DNA of 64,000 nucleotides from DASQZK01 sp963771005 (GTDB taxonomy: Bacteria > Bacteroidota > Bacteroidia > Bacteroidales > GCA-2748055), in the NCBI GenBank assembly GCA_963771005.1, contig CAVYRO010000002.1, positions 1,612,001 through 1,676,000 of the forward strand, written 5' to 3'. Shown piece after piece: positions 14,343-23,961 of the stretch. Position numbers and translations under genes: made by a program. Within the stretch, counting starts at the first letter, position 1. Each line of letters opens with the position of its first letter. The notes beneath the pieces were generated by a model. It saw only the letters and a list, made by a program, of their open reading frames with translations. It was not told where the DNA came from and ran no database searches.

Positions 14343-15359
14343 ATGCCGTCGGATCCGGGACAAAAAATCGCAGTAGTAGGCGCAGGCGCTGTTGGAAGCC
14401 TGATCGGTGGACTATTGACTCTCGCGGGTGAAGATGTTACCCTCATAGCCCGTAAAGCGCATATTAGCGCGATGAATGAAAACGGACTCCTGATCAGGGG
14501 TGCACATGGTGACACCCGAATCCGGGTAAAGTCGGCGGAGAAGCTCAATTTCCGCCCCGGGCTGGTGCTGCTCGCTGTCAAAACGCAGGATGTTGAGGAA
14601 GCCTGCAGGTCAATTGCCGGCCTGGCCGGTTCGGCGACCATTGTCACACTTCAGAACGGAGTCAGGAGCGATGACATAGTTGCCGGTATATTACCTGCCG
14701 GAAGGATAATTAGCGGTGTGGTTATGTTCAACGTTCAATTTCTGAAACCCGGTGAAGTGACGTATGCCCGGGAAGGAACGATCGTAATCGGTGAGCCTTC
14801 GGGAGAAAAAAGCCATACGCTCGGGCAGGTAAAGGACCTGCTCAGCAAGGCGGTCAAAACCGTCACAAGCAGTAATATCCGGGGGGTTCATTGGTCAAAG
14901 CTGCTTCTTAATAACGTGGGAAACGGCCTGGAAGCCATGACGGGTATGCCCGTTAGCGAGTGTATGCGCCATAAGGCGATGAGAAAGACAGGCATATATA
15001 CGCTGCGGGAGGGCTTCCGTACCATTAATAAAGCAGGGTATCATCCAGTATCCCTGCCGGGAGTTCCCCGGTTGATCCTCAGGTTTATCATCTTCTCTCC
15101 CATGCCGCTGGCATCATGGCTTCTCAGCAGATCCATGCGACAGCTTAAAACCCTCAGTTCTACTCTCCAGAGCCTGCAGAGGGGACGTCCCACCGAGATC
15201 GATTATCTCAACGGGGAGATCGTACGTCTTGGGGAAACGACAGGCATGGCAACCCCGTTCAATTCACGGATTCTCGAAACGGTGAAAGAAGTTGAAAAAA
15301 CCGGGAAATTTTTCACACCGGATGAACTGGCAATACGATTTGGTATCGCAACCCGCTAA
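14343..15359 (+). CDS. panE: 2-dehydropantoate 2-reductase (ketopantoate reductase)
   Basis: This 338-residue protein has an N-terminal Rossmann fold with GAGAVGS at 13-19, the TLQNGV segment near 102-107, and a C-terminal ApbA_C helical domain. K186 and N190 in HWSKLLLNN are the conserved catalytic pair, and GRPTEIDYLNGEI near 280 is the family signature. The enzyme reduces 2-dehydropantoate to pantoate with NADPH in coenzyme A synthesis, in the cytosol. No other pan gene is adjacent. Paralogues with altered substrate exist, so the substrate is likely but not proven. Confidence 0.85.
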   Translation: MPSDPGQKIAVVGAGAVGSLIGGLLTLAGEDVTLIARKAHISAMNENGLLIRGAHGDTRIRVKSAEKLNFRPGLVLLAVKTQDVEEACRSIAGLAGSATIVTLQNGVRSDDIVAGILPAGRIISGVVMFNVQFLKPGEVTYAREGTIVIGEPSGEKSHTLGQVKDLLSKAVKTVTSSNIRGVHWSKLLLNNVGNGLEAMTGMPVSECMRHKAMRKTGIYTLREGFRTINKAGYHPVSLPGVPRLILRFIIFSPMPLASWLLSRSMRQLKTLSSTLQSLQRGRPTEIDYLNGEIVRLGETTGMATPFNSRILETVKEVEKTGKFFTPDELAIRFGIATR

Positions 15360-15394
15360 ACCTATCGAGACGGAAAATAATTCCAGGAAAACTA

Positions 15395-15650
15395 TTGGTT
15401 TGATATAGTTTGAAATGGTTTGAAGTGGTTTGAAATGGTTTGATATGGTTTGATATGGTTTGATATGGTTTGAAATGGTTTCGGGAAGTATAACCACAGA
15501 TTGCACAGATTATCACAGATTAGGAAGAAGAATATTTTTCAGATGGTTTCAGATGGTTTGAACTCCATTCAACAAATCAACAAATCAACAGATCACCAAA
15601 TTCTTCCGGGAGTTTCACCACAGATTTTACAGATTATCACAGATAAAAAT
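15395..15650. repeat. 10-bp array plus intergenic repeat modules
   Basis: About nine tandem copies of AAATGGTTTG-like 10-mers lie at 15395-15480. CACAGATTATCACAGATT modules follow (15494 and 15612), and between them (15550-15607) lies the CAACAAATCAACAAATCA module in inverted orientation relative to the 12614 array. No gene is supported in 15360-15750. Confidence 0.85.
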
Positions 15651-15750
15651 GATGTAATTTTCGCTGACCTTAGTATGAACCGTCAACAATTCCTGCTTGT
15701 TATGAAAACCATGAGTGACTTCCCAGTAAAATCATAAAACCCTATATCCC

Positions 15751-17634
15751 ATGATACATCCTGTTTTAAAAATCAGCGCACTGCCGCTGGCCATTTTTTT
15801 ATTCACAGGATCTTCACTGCAGAGACCTCCTAAACCACGACCAAATATCCTCTGGCTCACTGCCGAAGATATCAGCCCCGCCCTGGGTTGTTACGGAGAT
15901 CCCCGGGCCTGGACGCCAAACATCGACAAGCTGGCCGAAGAAGGGATCGTTTTTACGAACGTTTATGCAACGGCAGCTATCTGTGCACCTGCACGATCCT
16001 CCCTTATCACCGGAATCCATTCCACGTCGCTTGGCACTCAGCATCTGCGTTCCGATATACCGGTGCCTGATACTTTGAAGATACTGCCTGAATTTCTCAG
16101 GAAGGCCGGGTACTACTGTACGAACAATGCCAAAACGGATTACAACTTCGATCCCGCCGGAAGATGGGATGAGAACGGTCCGGAGGCTCACTGGAAACAC
16201 CATCCGGAAAATACGCCTTTCTTTGCCGTATTCAATTTAGATGTTACTCATGAAGGCAATACCAACGATTTTAAAACCAGGGATATTGAAGGACTTGAAA
16301 AGTATCATGATCCGGACAAAGCCATCCTCCCGCCTTACTACCCTGATACACCGGAGATGCGCACGATCTGGGCCCATGCATATGATCTTATCAGCCGGTT
16401 TGATATGTTGCTGGGAAAGAGAATCAAGGAACTGAAGGACTCATGTGAAATGGAAAATACGATCATCTTTATTTTTTCCGACCACGGTTTCGGTCTCCCA
16501 CGGTACAAAAGATGGTGCTACCGGAGCGGCATGCTGGTCCCGCTGGTGGTTTATGTTCCGGATAAATACAAATCGATGTTCTCCGCGAAAAAAGGAAGCC
16601 TTGATGACAGGCTGATCAGTTTCGTGGATTTTGCCCCGACGCTAATGAGCCTGGCCGGACTCGATCCCGACCCTGCAATGCAGGGAGTTCCTTTCGCAGG
16701 AAAAAACATCCGGGGAAATGATTATGTCTATGGTTCCCGCAGCCGTGCCGATGATGTGTATGATATATCCCGACTGATCAGCGACGGTAGATATGAATAC
16801 ATTCACAATTTTATGCCCTATAAGCCATATATCCAGGATGCCATCATCTTTGGGCCGGAAAAAAGAAGCTACCGGGAATTGAATGCGCTGGAAAAAAAAG
16901 GAAGACTGAATGATACAGTGATGAGAATGTACCTCCCGAAAGAAACCGGTGAGCTCTATGATCTCGCAAAGGATACCTTCGAACTGAACAATCTGGCCTC
17001 CGACCCCGCTTACAAAGATAAATTGCAGGAACTGCGGGATAAACTTCTTACCTCACTCATTGAAAAGAAAGACATCGGCTTTCTGCACGAATCGGAGATG
17101 ATGATTCGTTCCGAAGGGTCCTCCCCTTACGAGATCTCACACAATCCCTCAAAATATAATGCGGAGAGGATCATCCATGCGGCTTTCCGGGCTTCCGTGA
17201 AAGATCAGGACCTGCAGGTGATCAGGGAATTGCTTACTGACCCCGACCCAGGGGTCATATTCTGGGGACTCAATGCCCTGATGAATTCATCACAGGTCAG
17301 TGCCGAGCTCGCAAACCAGGCTGAATCTCTTACGGGTCATAATTCACCTGCAGTTGCCATCCTGGCATCCGAGTTCATCATCGGGCGGAATATTAACAAG
17401 AAAAAAGGGCTTGAAACCCTGACCAGGTATCTGCAGGATGACCGGCCAACCACGGTTTTGGATGCAGCCATTTCCCTCCGCAGGATCGGCCGGGATGCTA
17501 CTCCCGTTTTACCGGTCATCAACAGGGAGGCTGAAAAATATTACGGCAACGTGGGAGGAGGTTATAAAAACTGGATGTACCCAATGTTTATAGGCTTTGC
17601 CCTTGACCAGGTAAAAATCAACTGCAAACAATAA
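15751..17634 (+). CDS. Secreted sulfatase (S1 formylglycine family) with C-terminal repeat domain
   Basis: This 627-residue protein has an N-terminal signal peptide (about residues 1-24), then PNILWLTAEDISPALGCYGD with the metal-binding acidic residue. The C78-APAR sulfatase signature is the cysteine to be converted to formylglycine, and FSDHGFGLPRYKRW near 245 carries further metal ligands. After about residue 480 helical HEAT-like repeats follow (DPDPGVIFWGLNALMNSS). It should remove sulfate from sugars or glycans in the periplasm or outside. No FGE maturase or other PUL gene is adjacent, so the substrate is open. Confidence 0.85.
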   Translation: MIHPVLKISALPLAIFLFTGSSLQRPPKPRPNILWLTAEDISPALGCYGDPRAWTPNIDKLAEEGIVFTNVYATAAICAPARSSLITGIHSTSLGTQHLRSDIPVPDTLKILPEFLRKAGYYCTNNAKTDYNFDPAGRWDENGPEAHWKHHPENTPFFAVFNLDVTHEGNTNDFKTRDIEGLEKYHDPDKAILPPYYPDTPEMRTIWAHAYDLISRFDMLLGKRIKELKDSCEMENTIIFIFSDHGFGLPRYKRWCYRSGMLVPLVVYVPDKYKSMFSAKKGSLDDRLISFVDFAPTLMSLAGLDPDPAMQGVPFAGKNIRGNDYVYGSRSRADDVYDISRLISDGRYEYIHNFMPYKPYIQDAIIFGPEKRSYRELNALEKKGRLNDTVMRMYLPKETGELYDLAKDTFELNNLASDPAYKDKLQELRDKLLTSLIEKKDIGFLHESEMMIRSEGSSPYEISHNPSKYNAERIIHAAFRASVKDQDLQVIRELLTDPDPGVIFWGLNALMNSSQVSAELANQAESLTGHNSPAVAILASEFIIGRNINKKKGLETLTRYLQDDRPTTVLDAAISLRRIGRDATPVLPVINREAEKYYGNVGGGYKNWMYPMFIGFALDQVKINCKQ

Positions 17635-17664
17635 TAGATCTCTTATCAATACTTAGTGTTTGCC

Positions 17665-17780
17665 AGAAAACCCGATGACCCTTCGGCTCCAGGGACCGGT
17701 GACTTCATTCAAGAGGTTGAACTTTTCGTTCATCGAATTGACCGGTCCCTGAGCGATGCCGCAGGGTCATCGGGTTTTCT
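17665..17780. repeat. Nested inverted-repeat element, related to 50858-51084
   Basis: Perfect 18-bp outer arms AGAAAACCCGATGACCCT / AGGGTCATCGGGTTTTCT (17665-17682, 17763-17780) enclose inner inverted blocks AGGGACCGGT / ACCGGTCCCT and a TTGAACTTTTCG region. The inner blocks recur at 50858-51084. Confidence 0.85.
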
Positions 17781-17785
17781 TTCTG

Positions 17786-18277
17786 ATACACTTAATTATA
17801 CTGAATAAAAATAAGACCTGGATTCACCCCGCTAAGCACGAGTGATATTGACTTGCTTACTGGTAACGCGTACCTTTACATCTAAATAGTTCTCTTAAAA
17901 GCCGTTAATTTTTTTTCTGCCCTCTGCGATAGCAGGATTTTCCGGGTGATCCTACGGCACCTGAGTTTCTGTTAACGAAAATAAATCTGAAAGATCCGGG
18001 CACGGTAATTACAGGTATGGGTTGAATGAAGAATACGGGAAACCTGTGCCCTTTCTTCTGCCGGGATTTTTCCGGTAAACGGAACTGAGCGGGTGAGTTG
18101 TTAACGCTTTATTCCTATGTGGTAATTGGTTTCAAGCCTTTGCTGTGAAACATAGCTTGATTTTCCCATTCTCTTATCTGCCGGGTGATTCAGGGCAGAA
18201 CCGGACACCGTAAATTGCGGCGGGCAGCACGGTCTGAAATGAATTGAAATACCTGGGAAACAGGAATAAAATAAACC
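17786..18277. other. Intergenic stretch without a supported gene
   Basis: About 490 bases; no convincing frame, RNA or promoter was found apart from the start region of the next gene. Confidence 0.4.
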
Positions 18278-19039
18278 ATGAAAGCAGCGCTTAGTCCCCT
18301 GCCCGGCAGGATTTTGTACATCCTTTTTTCCGTCTTCATTTTTTTCGCTTCCCTGAACCTTACGGCCCAGAGTCTCACTGTACCTGTCCGTTTTGGCCGT
18401 GAGGATTTCAGGGTGGAACAAGGAGACGGGCATAGTACGATCACCCCTTTGAAAACCGGTGAAGCCGTTTATTTTCAGAGGGAAGGCGACCCCAAACTTC
18501 CTTATCTGCCTGTTTATATAGTATTATACCACAATTCCTCGGTTGATACTATCCTTCCCGGGGGAACGCGTTTTGAGCATATTGAAGGGCGTTTTGACTT
18601 TCATACCGTTTCCGGAGAAACGAAATCCTTTCCGGAAGGGAACCGGATGATAAGGTATGATCCCCCGCAGCTTTATGCGGGGTTTCTTGTCCTCAAAGTT
18701 TACATATGTCCATTCAGATATGTACCGGCATCGCACCAGGTGTTCTTCAATCCTGAAATTACCCTGGATGTCAGGTACAGGACCGCGGGCAAGCCACAGA
18801 AAATGGAATCCTCACAGGAAAAAATCGGGCAAAGCAGGAAATACGCCCGGGAGTTGGTCATCAACGGGGAACTCCTCGATAATATGATCCCGCTTGAAGA
18901 GAAATTTGATTATTCCCGGGTTCATCTTTACCGGGAGGAAAGGGATAGTGTTGTGAACGCTCAGGAAAGCACCAGTCAGGATGAATCCAGACAAAAAAAG
19001 GATAAACCCTTTTACATCCGTCATATTAAAACGAAATGA
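18278..19039 (+). CDS. Gingipain propeptide-like secreted protein without a peptidase domain
   Basis: This 253-residue protein has a signal peptide (about 1-31, ending LTAQS) and then the layout of the C25 propeptide: GDPKLPYLPVYIVLYHNSS (about 70-90), RMIRYDPPQLYAGFLVLKVY, and PFRYVPASHQVFFNPEITLD near 150. In gingipains this domain precedes the catalytic domain in one chain and keeps it inactive. Here the gene ends after a Lys/Gln-rich tail and a C25-like catalytic gene with its own signal peptide starts 21 bases later. The likely role is an exported inhibitor or chaperone of that protein, by position. Confidence 0.65.
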   Translation: MKAALSPLPGRILYILFSVFIFFASLNLTAQSLTVPVRFGREDFRVEQGDGHSTITPLKTGEAVYFQREGDPKLPYLPVYIVLYHNSSVDTILPGGTRFEHIEGRFDFHTVSGETKSFPEGNRMIRYDPPQLYAGFLVLKVYICPFRYVPASHQVFFNPEITLDVRYRTAGKPQKMESSQEKIGQSRKYARELVINGELLDNMIPLEEKFDYSRVHLYREERDSVVNAQESTSQDESRQKKDKPFYIRHIKTK

Positions 19040-19060
19040 GGTCCCGGTAATGCATAATTT

Positions 19061-22000
19061 ATGAAGAAGCTGCTATTGATCCATATGTTCATCCTTATCC
19101 TGTCCGGGGCCCTGCTTCGCGCGCAGCCTGAAAGGATTATGGTCATCGTTAACAGCGATGTATATACCGGACTGCAGCCTGAGATAACCCGGTACATGGA
19201 TGACATTGCACCGGAGTACACGGTGGAGCTTTATGAGACCGGAGGCGGCACCGCACAGGATCTGAAAGATTTCATTGTTTCCCGTAAAAATAACCTGGCG
19301 GGCTGTGTATTTATAGGAGCCATGCCCGTTTTCCGTTTTGAACTGAATACTGACGAAGCAGCGGGTTATCCGACAACATTTCCGTGTGACCTCTATTTCA
19401 TGGACATGGACGGGTCCTGGTCGGATGCGGATCACAACGGCATTTACGACACCCATGTCTATGGTACAGGAGATGTTGGTCCCGAGATCTTCATCGGGCG
19501 GATCGATGCTTCCGGTTTTACTTCTACCGGGGAAACCCAGATTGAAATCCTCCGCCGCTATTTTGACAGGGATCATGCATATTGGTCAGGTGCTTACAAC
19601 TTACGGAAGACCGGCCTGGCTTACACCGATGACGACTGGGAAAATTATTTCCCCATAAATAACGAGATGAAATACCTTTACGGGGAAGGGAATTACCATC
19701 TTATTTCAGATGACCGGGTGGGCAGTGTAGATTTTTTAAGTAACAGGCTGGAGAACGACCAGTACGAGTTCATTCAGCTAGCGGCACATTCTTCGGAAAG
19801 CAGTCACGGTTTTACCATGAAAGGTACGGTATCGTCTGAAGAGATCCTGCAGGCTGCGCCAAAGGCACTCGGCTATAATCTTTTCGCATGTTCGGCCTGC
19901 GATTATACGAAAAGTAATTTTATCGGCGGGGCATATATATTCGGCCGGAATACAAAATCACTTGTCGTCACGGGAACAACCAAAATAGGTTCGATGCTGC
20001 AGTTTTACGCATTTTACGGGCCCATGGGTGAAAATAAATGCATTGGAAAAGCTTTCCGCGAATGGTTTGACTACATCTCTCCCTATAGCAATTATGAAAA
20101 ATCGTGGCATTACGGAATGACTATCCTTGGCGATCCTCTCATTACCTTCAATTCAGGCACCGTCAACCACGGCCCCATTGTGAATGTGGGGAGCAACAGG
20201 AGTCTTTTACTGACAGAAAGCACATGCACGCTGAATGAGACGGTACATGACGACGGGCTGCCGGAAGGTTCAATCCTGACACATCAATGGTCAAAAGTCA
20301 ACGGACCCGGAGACGTGATTTTTGAAGACCCCGGGGCTTTTTCCACAACATGCCATTTCACTGTCCCGGGCAATTACAGGATAAAGGCTGTAGCAGACGA
20401 CGGGGAATATCATTCCGAAGATTATTTAAACGTGAACGTCAGCAGGATCCAAAAAACAGGCGAAGCTCCCCGCCCGCCTTACGGGGTAAGCCTCGGCCTC
20501 ATGGTCAGGGATACGTTGGCATACGTATCTTCATTATATGACCTGACCCTGTACAATATTGCCGACAAGTCAAATCCACATCTTCTGAGTTCCTGCCCTT
20601 TTCCGGGCTTTATGCCATACCCGGCCCTTAGTTCGCTTTACATTGATTCCTGTTTTGTTTATGTCGCCTCAGGCCATGAAGGCTTGAATATTTTTAATGT
20701 CAGCGATCCCTTGAATCCTTATTATACGGGTAATTTCTCAACAAACGATGCGAATGAATGTATGAATGATGTTGTAGTGTCTGGTGATTACGCGTTTGTT
20801 GCCGACAGTGCACACGGACTGATGATCCTTGATATCCGTGACAGGACGTCCCCTGTACTTAGCGGTTTTTGTCCGACGGCCGGGACAGCTGATGCAGTGT
20901 ACATCCAGGGAAATTACGGATATATCGCAGATGGACCGAACGGAATGAGGATCATAGACATCAAGGATAAAAAGCACCCGGTGGAGACGGGATTTTTCAA
21001 TGATGCATTTGATGAGGATGCTTTCACGGATTACCGGCAGCACGTCGAGGTCATGGGTAATTATGCATATATTTCGTACCGGAGAGCCGACAGACACCTT
21101 TGTATAAGTATCGTCGATATCTCCGACAAAACCCGCCCCACAGAAGTATCCCACCTGTACACCTATTACAAGAGCTTCCAGGTCGAAGGCAATTACCTGT
21201 ACTATGCAGGCATCTGCGATTACGATGTCTTCGGGATCTATGATATTACCGATAAGTCGGATCCCCGGCTTATTGAATCCTATACACGTGACGATGTCTA
21301 TTTCCAGACGATCATGGGCATGTACGAATATGATCATCATCTTTATCTCGATGATCAGTATTTCGGAAGGGGACTTAACATTTTCAGGCTGGCCCTGGAC
21401 AATACGGCTCCGCAGGTCTTTGCCGGGGATGATGCCACGGCTTCAGGTCCGGGTTATTTATTACAGGGTATGGCGAGTGATGATAACCTGCCGGCCGGAC
21501 AGGATCTGTCCTGTACCTGGGAAAAGATCGGCGGGCCGGGTAAGGCGGATTTTAAAAACTCAGGCAGGACAGAGACCCGGGTTATGGTTTCCGATACCGG
21601 GACGTATACCTTCAGGCTGACCGCTGATGACGGGACGATAAGATCGTCTGACACCGTGAAAATCCGTTGGCTCATTGCCGCCCCACTTGCAGAAAATGCC
21701 GAAATTTGCGGGAGCAGCAATAGCCCGGATCTTTTTGCTGAAGGGCAAAACGTCCGGTGGTACCGGGATCCGGATCTGACCGATGTTGCATACGAGGGAA
21801 ATATCTTTGCTACCGGACAGTCGGCGGAGGGAGTCCATACCTATTACGCAACCCAAACTATCGGCGGAATTGAAGGACTATCCCGTCAGGTGACCCTGAC
21901 GATAAGATCGGTACCCTACCGTCCTGAAGCCTACGATCAGAGATATTGTGAAGATGGTTCCGGTCACTCACTTTATGCAGGCGGGACAGATCTGAAATGG

Positions 22001-22441
22001 TATAAGCAAGATCCTGTCAGCGGGAACCCGGTCCAGGTCGCAACAGGGAACTCATACCGTCCCGGCCTTATCCTTCCCGGATCCTATGCGTTTGAGATAA
22101 CCCAGACCCTTGACGGTTGCGAGAGTGCACCGGATACACTTACCCTTCTTATTGATCCGCTGCCGCCGCCTCCCCTTACCCTTGATACATCGGTATGTGA
22201 AGGCGAGCCTGTTCCCGATATGACGGCAACGGGCGTGTCCGTTATATGGTATCCGGATATCAATTATATGAACGCCGTTTTCTTTGGCAATCATTTTCCG
22301 ACCGGTAAAACGGAACCGGGAACTTATACCTGGTACGCCACTCAGCTGTCAGGTAATTGTGAAAGCCGCATCAATGCGGCAACTCTGACCATCCTGCCCC
22401 AACCGCCGCCACCCCTTGCCGGCGATATCTCTGGTATGTGA
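19061..22441 (+). CDS. C25 (gingipain/clostripain-like) secreted protein with LVIVD and Ig-like repeats, interrupted at its 3' part
   Basis: The first frame encodes 1,126 residues. A signal peptide (1-22) is followed by a caspase-like C25 domain (about 24-370) with candidate catalytic His H243 or H249 in QLAAHSSESSHGF and Cys C277 or C280 in FACSACDYT. Then come a PKD/REJ-like domain (375-465), LVIVD beta-propeller repeats (about 480-780, for example YVASGHEGLNIFNVSDPLNP), a second PKD-like domain and Ig-like modules from about 870. The frame stops at 22439-22441 in the middle of an Ig-like module. The module continues in the +1 frame (22416-22922) and again in the next (22876-23640), which ends in a type IX sorting tail. 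Intact, it would be a protease of about 1,500 residues delivered to the surface or outside. Confidence 0.8.
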   Translation: MKKLLLIHMFILILSGALLRAQPERIMVIVNSDVYTGLQPEITRYMDDIAPEYTVELYETGGGTAQDLKDFIVSRKNNLAGCVFIGAMPVFRFELNTDEAAGYPTTFPCDLYFMDMDGSWSDADHNGIYDTHVYGTGDVGPEIFIGRIDASGFTSTGETQIEILRRYFDRDHAYWSGAYNLRKTGLAYTDDDWENYFPINNEMKYLYGEGNYHLISDDRVGSVDFLSNRLENDQYEFIQLAAHSSESSHGFTMKGTVSSEEILQAAPKALGYNLFACSACDYTKSNFIGGAYIFGRNTKSLVVTGTTKIGSMLQFYAFYGPMGENKCIGKAFREWFDYISPYSNYEKSWHYGMTILGDPLITFNSGTVNHGPIVNVGSNRSLLLTESTCTLNETVHDDGLPEGSILTHQWSKVNGPGDVIFEDPGAFSTTCHFTVPGNYRIKAVADDGEYHSEDYLNVNVSRIQKTGEAPRPPYGVSLGLMVRDTLAYVSSLYDLTLYNIADKSNPHLLSSCPFPGFMPYPALSSLYIDSCFVYVASGHEGLNIFNVSDPLNPYYTGNFSTNDANECMNDVVVSGDYAFVADSAHGLMILDIRDRTSPVLSGFCPTAGTADAVYIQGNYGYIADGPNGMRIIDIKDKKHPVETGFFNDAFDEDAFTDYRQHVEVMGNYAYISYRRADRHLCISIVDISDKTRPTEVSHLYTYYKSFQVEGNYLYYAGICDYDVFGIYDITDKSDPRLIESYTRDDVYFQTIMGMYEYDHHLYLDDQYFGRGLNIFRLALDNTAPQVFAGDDATASGPGYLLQGMASDDNLPAGQDLSCTWEKIGGPGKADFKNSGRTETRVMVSDTGTYTFRLTADDGTIRSSDTVKIRWLIAAPLAENAEICGSSNSPDLFAEGQNVRWYRDPDLTDVAYEGNIFATGQSAEGVHTYYATQTIGGIEGLSRQVTLTIRSVPYRPEAYDQRYCEDGSGHSLYAGGTDLKWYKQDPVSGNPVQVATGNSYRPGLILPGSYAFEITQTLDGCESAPDTLTLLIDPLPPPPLTLDTSVCEGEPVPDMTATGVSVIWYPDINYMNAVFFGNHFPTGKTEPGTYTWYATQLSGNCESRINAATLTILPQPPPPLAGDISGM

Positions 22442-22922
22442 AGGTCAGCCTGTCCCCTCGCTCACCGCTATGGGAGAAAATATCGCCTGGTATGAAGATG
22501 CAGGACTTTCAGGTCCGGTATACGAAGGCAACGATTTCATGACCGGCCGGACCGAACCGGGGGAATATACCTGGTTTGTGACCCAGAGGGTGTCAGAATG
22601 CGAAAGCCGGCCGGATTCAGCCGTACTGGAAATCAATCCCTTACCTCCTGCTCCCGATCCCGGCGAGGTCACAGTCTGCGAAGGAGAGGTTGTCCCCGTA
22701 CTTACCGTGAGCGGCGACAACATCAGGTGGTATGGGGATGATACCCTTTCAGGACCGGTATTTGAAGGCAATGATTTTCCCACCGGCCGGACCGATCCCG
22801 GCAACTATTCCTGGTTTGTCACCCGGGAAGAAGCGGGATGCCAAAGCAATGCGGGATCAGCTACACTGAATATAATTGCCGTACCTCCTGCACCGCAGAC
22901 AGCGGAAGTATACGGTCTGTGA
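22416..22922 (+). pseudogene. C25-like protein, middle segment after first +1 shift (Ig-like modules)
   Basis: The frame continues the module repeat: VCEGQPVPSLTAMGENIAWY, then two Ig-like modules with CEGE, IRWYGDDTLSGPVF and TDPGNYSWFVT. It is entered by one extra G just before a GTATGTGAAGG motif. It has no start codon of its own that makes sense and ends at 22922 at a second shift. Confidence 0.75.
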
Positions 22923-23640
22923 AGGAGAACCAATCCCCGGCCTCACCGCAGCAGGAGAAAATATCCGCTGGTTCTCGGATGCAGGGCTGACCGACCTGGT
23001 TTTTTCGGGAAACACTTTTGAGACCGGCTTGACATCGCCCGGTGTTCATACTTATTATGCGAGCCAGACCATATCGGGTTGTCAGAGCAATGCCCGGATG
23101 TCGTCATTGACAATCCGTCCCCTTCCCCTCATCGATCTTTGCGCGGATACCCTGATACTGCGGGACCAGTCCGTCATCTTCGGTCCCTTTCCGGAGATAT
23201 GGTCTTATCTCTGGAATGACAATTCAATGGAATTTTTACATGAATTCTCAGGTGCCGATCTCGGATTGGGAACCCATACTATCCGGGTCACCGTTACAGA
23301 TACCAACTCTTGCATTAATAATTATGCTACCACTATCCGTGTTGAAGCTGGGACCGGCACCGGCATCGCAGGCGATCCGGACGGTTTCCGGATCTTCCCC
23401 AATCCTTCTTCCGGGATGATCAACCTGAAATACACACTGAACGGGGCATCCGGTATGATGCTCAGGATCTTTGATCAATCGGGAAAAGAGATGATGGTGA
23501 GAAAATTCCCGGACCTGCCTGCCGGGGGGCTGATCAGCCTCGATCTTACGGGCCTTTCTCCGGGGTTGTACTATGTGCGCATAAAAAGTGGAAATCAAAT
23601 ATTCACCGGCAAGATTATTCTCAGCCGGGCAGGGAAATGA
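22876..23640 (+). pseudogene. C25-like protein, C-terminal segment after second +1 shift, with T9SS tail
   Basis: The frame holds one more Ig-like module (VCEGEPIPGLTAAGENIRWF), a PKD-like strand region (LIDLCADTLILRDQSVIFGP) and a type IX secretion sorting domain. That domain begins FRIFPNPSSGMINLKY and ends LSPGLYYVRIKSGNQIFTGK. The sorting domain is essential for export by the Por system, so the upstream frameshifts would block secretion of the protease unless corrected. Confidence 0.8.
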
Positions 23641-23788
23641 TGAAATTAGATTTCAGCCCTCTGCGGCCTTTGTGAACCCTCTGCGACCTTTGCGGTTAAC
23701 CTGTTCCTCTTGACCGCAAAGGTCGCAAAGTTTTTTCACGAAGTTCGCAAAGTCATTCTCTCTCATCCCCTTGCTTTTACCTCTTTTT

Positions 23789-23867
23789 TGTAGTATGATA
23801 CAATAAATTAAGCAAAATATTGTATTACGATACAATAAAATTGCATTTTTTATGTATTGCGATACAA
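23789..23867. promoter_or_regulatory. Three TGTAT-N4-ATACA palindromes at about 32-bp spacing
   Basis: Sites at 23789-23804 (one mismatch), 23820-23835 and 23852-23867 follow TTGTAT-TRYG-ATACAA. Start-to-start spacing is 31 and 32 bp. The last site lies 95 bases upstream of the carboxypeptidase start. The same kind of cluster lies at 47766-47843. A dimeric regulator bound on one DNA face would fit; the regulator is unknown. The rest of 23641-23961 holds no gene. Confidence 0.65.
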
Positions 23868-23961
23868 TTTTAGGGGAAGATATTTCAGGATTACCAAATT
23901 GACAAATCAAAACCCCTTTTAACCGAAATTGAAATTTATGGGTTTAGCTTTGTGGTATAAA

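Noticed and set aside
19073..21856. Several long minus-strand frames under the C25 gene
   Set aside because: They are shadows of the plus-strand gene, whose domains are recognisable; the minus frames are Ile/Cys-rich without family resemblance.
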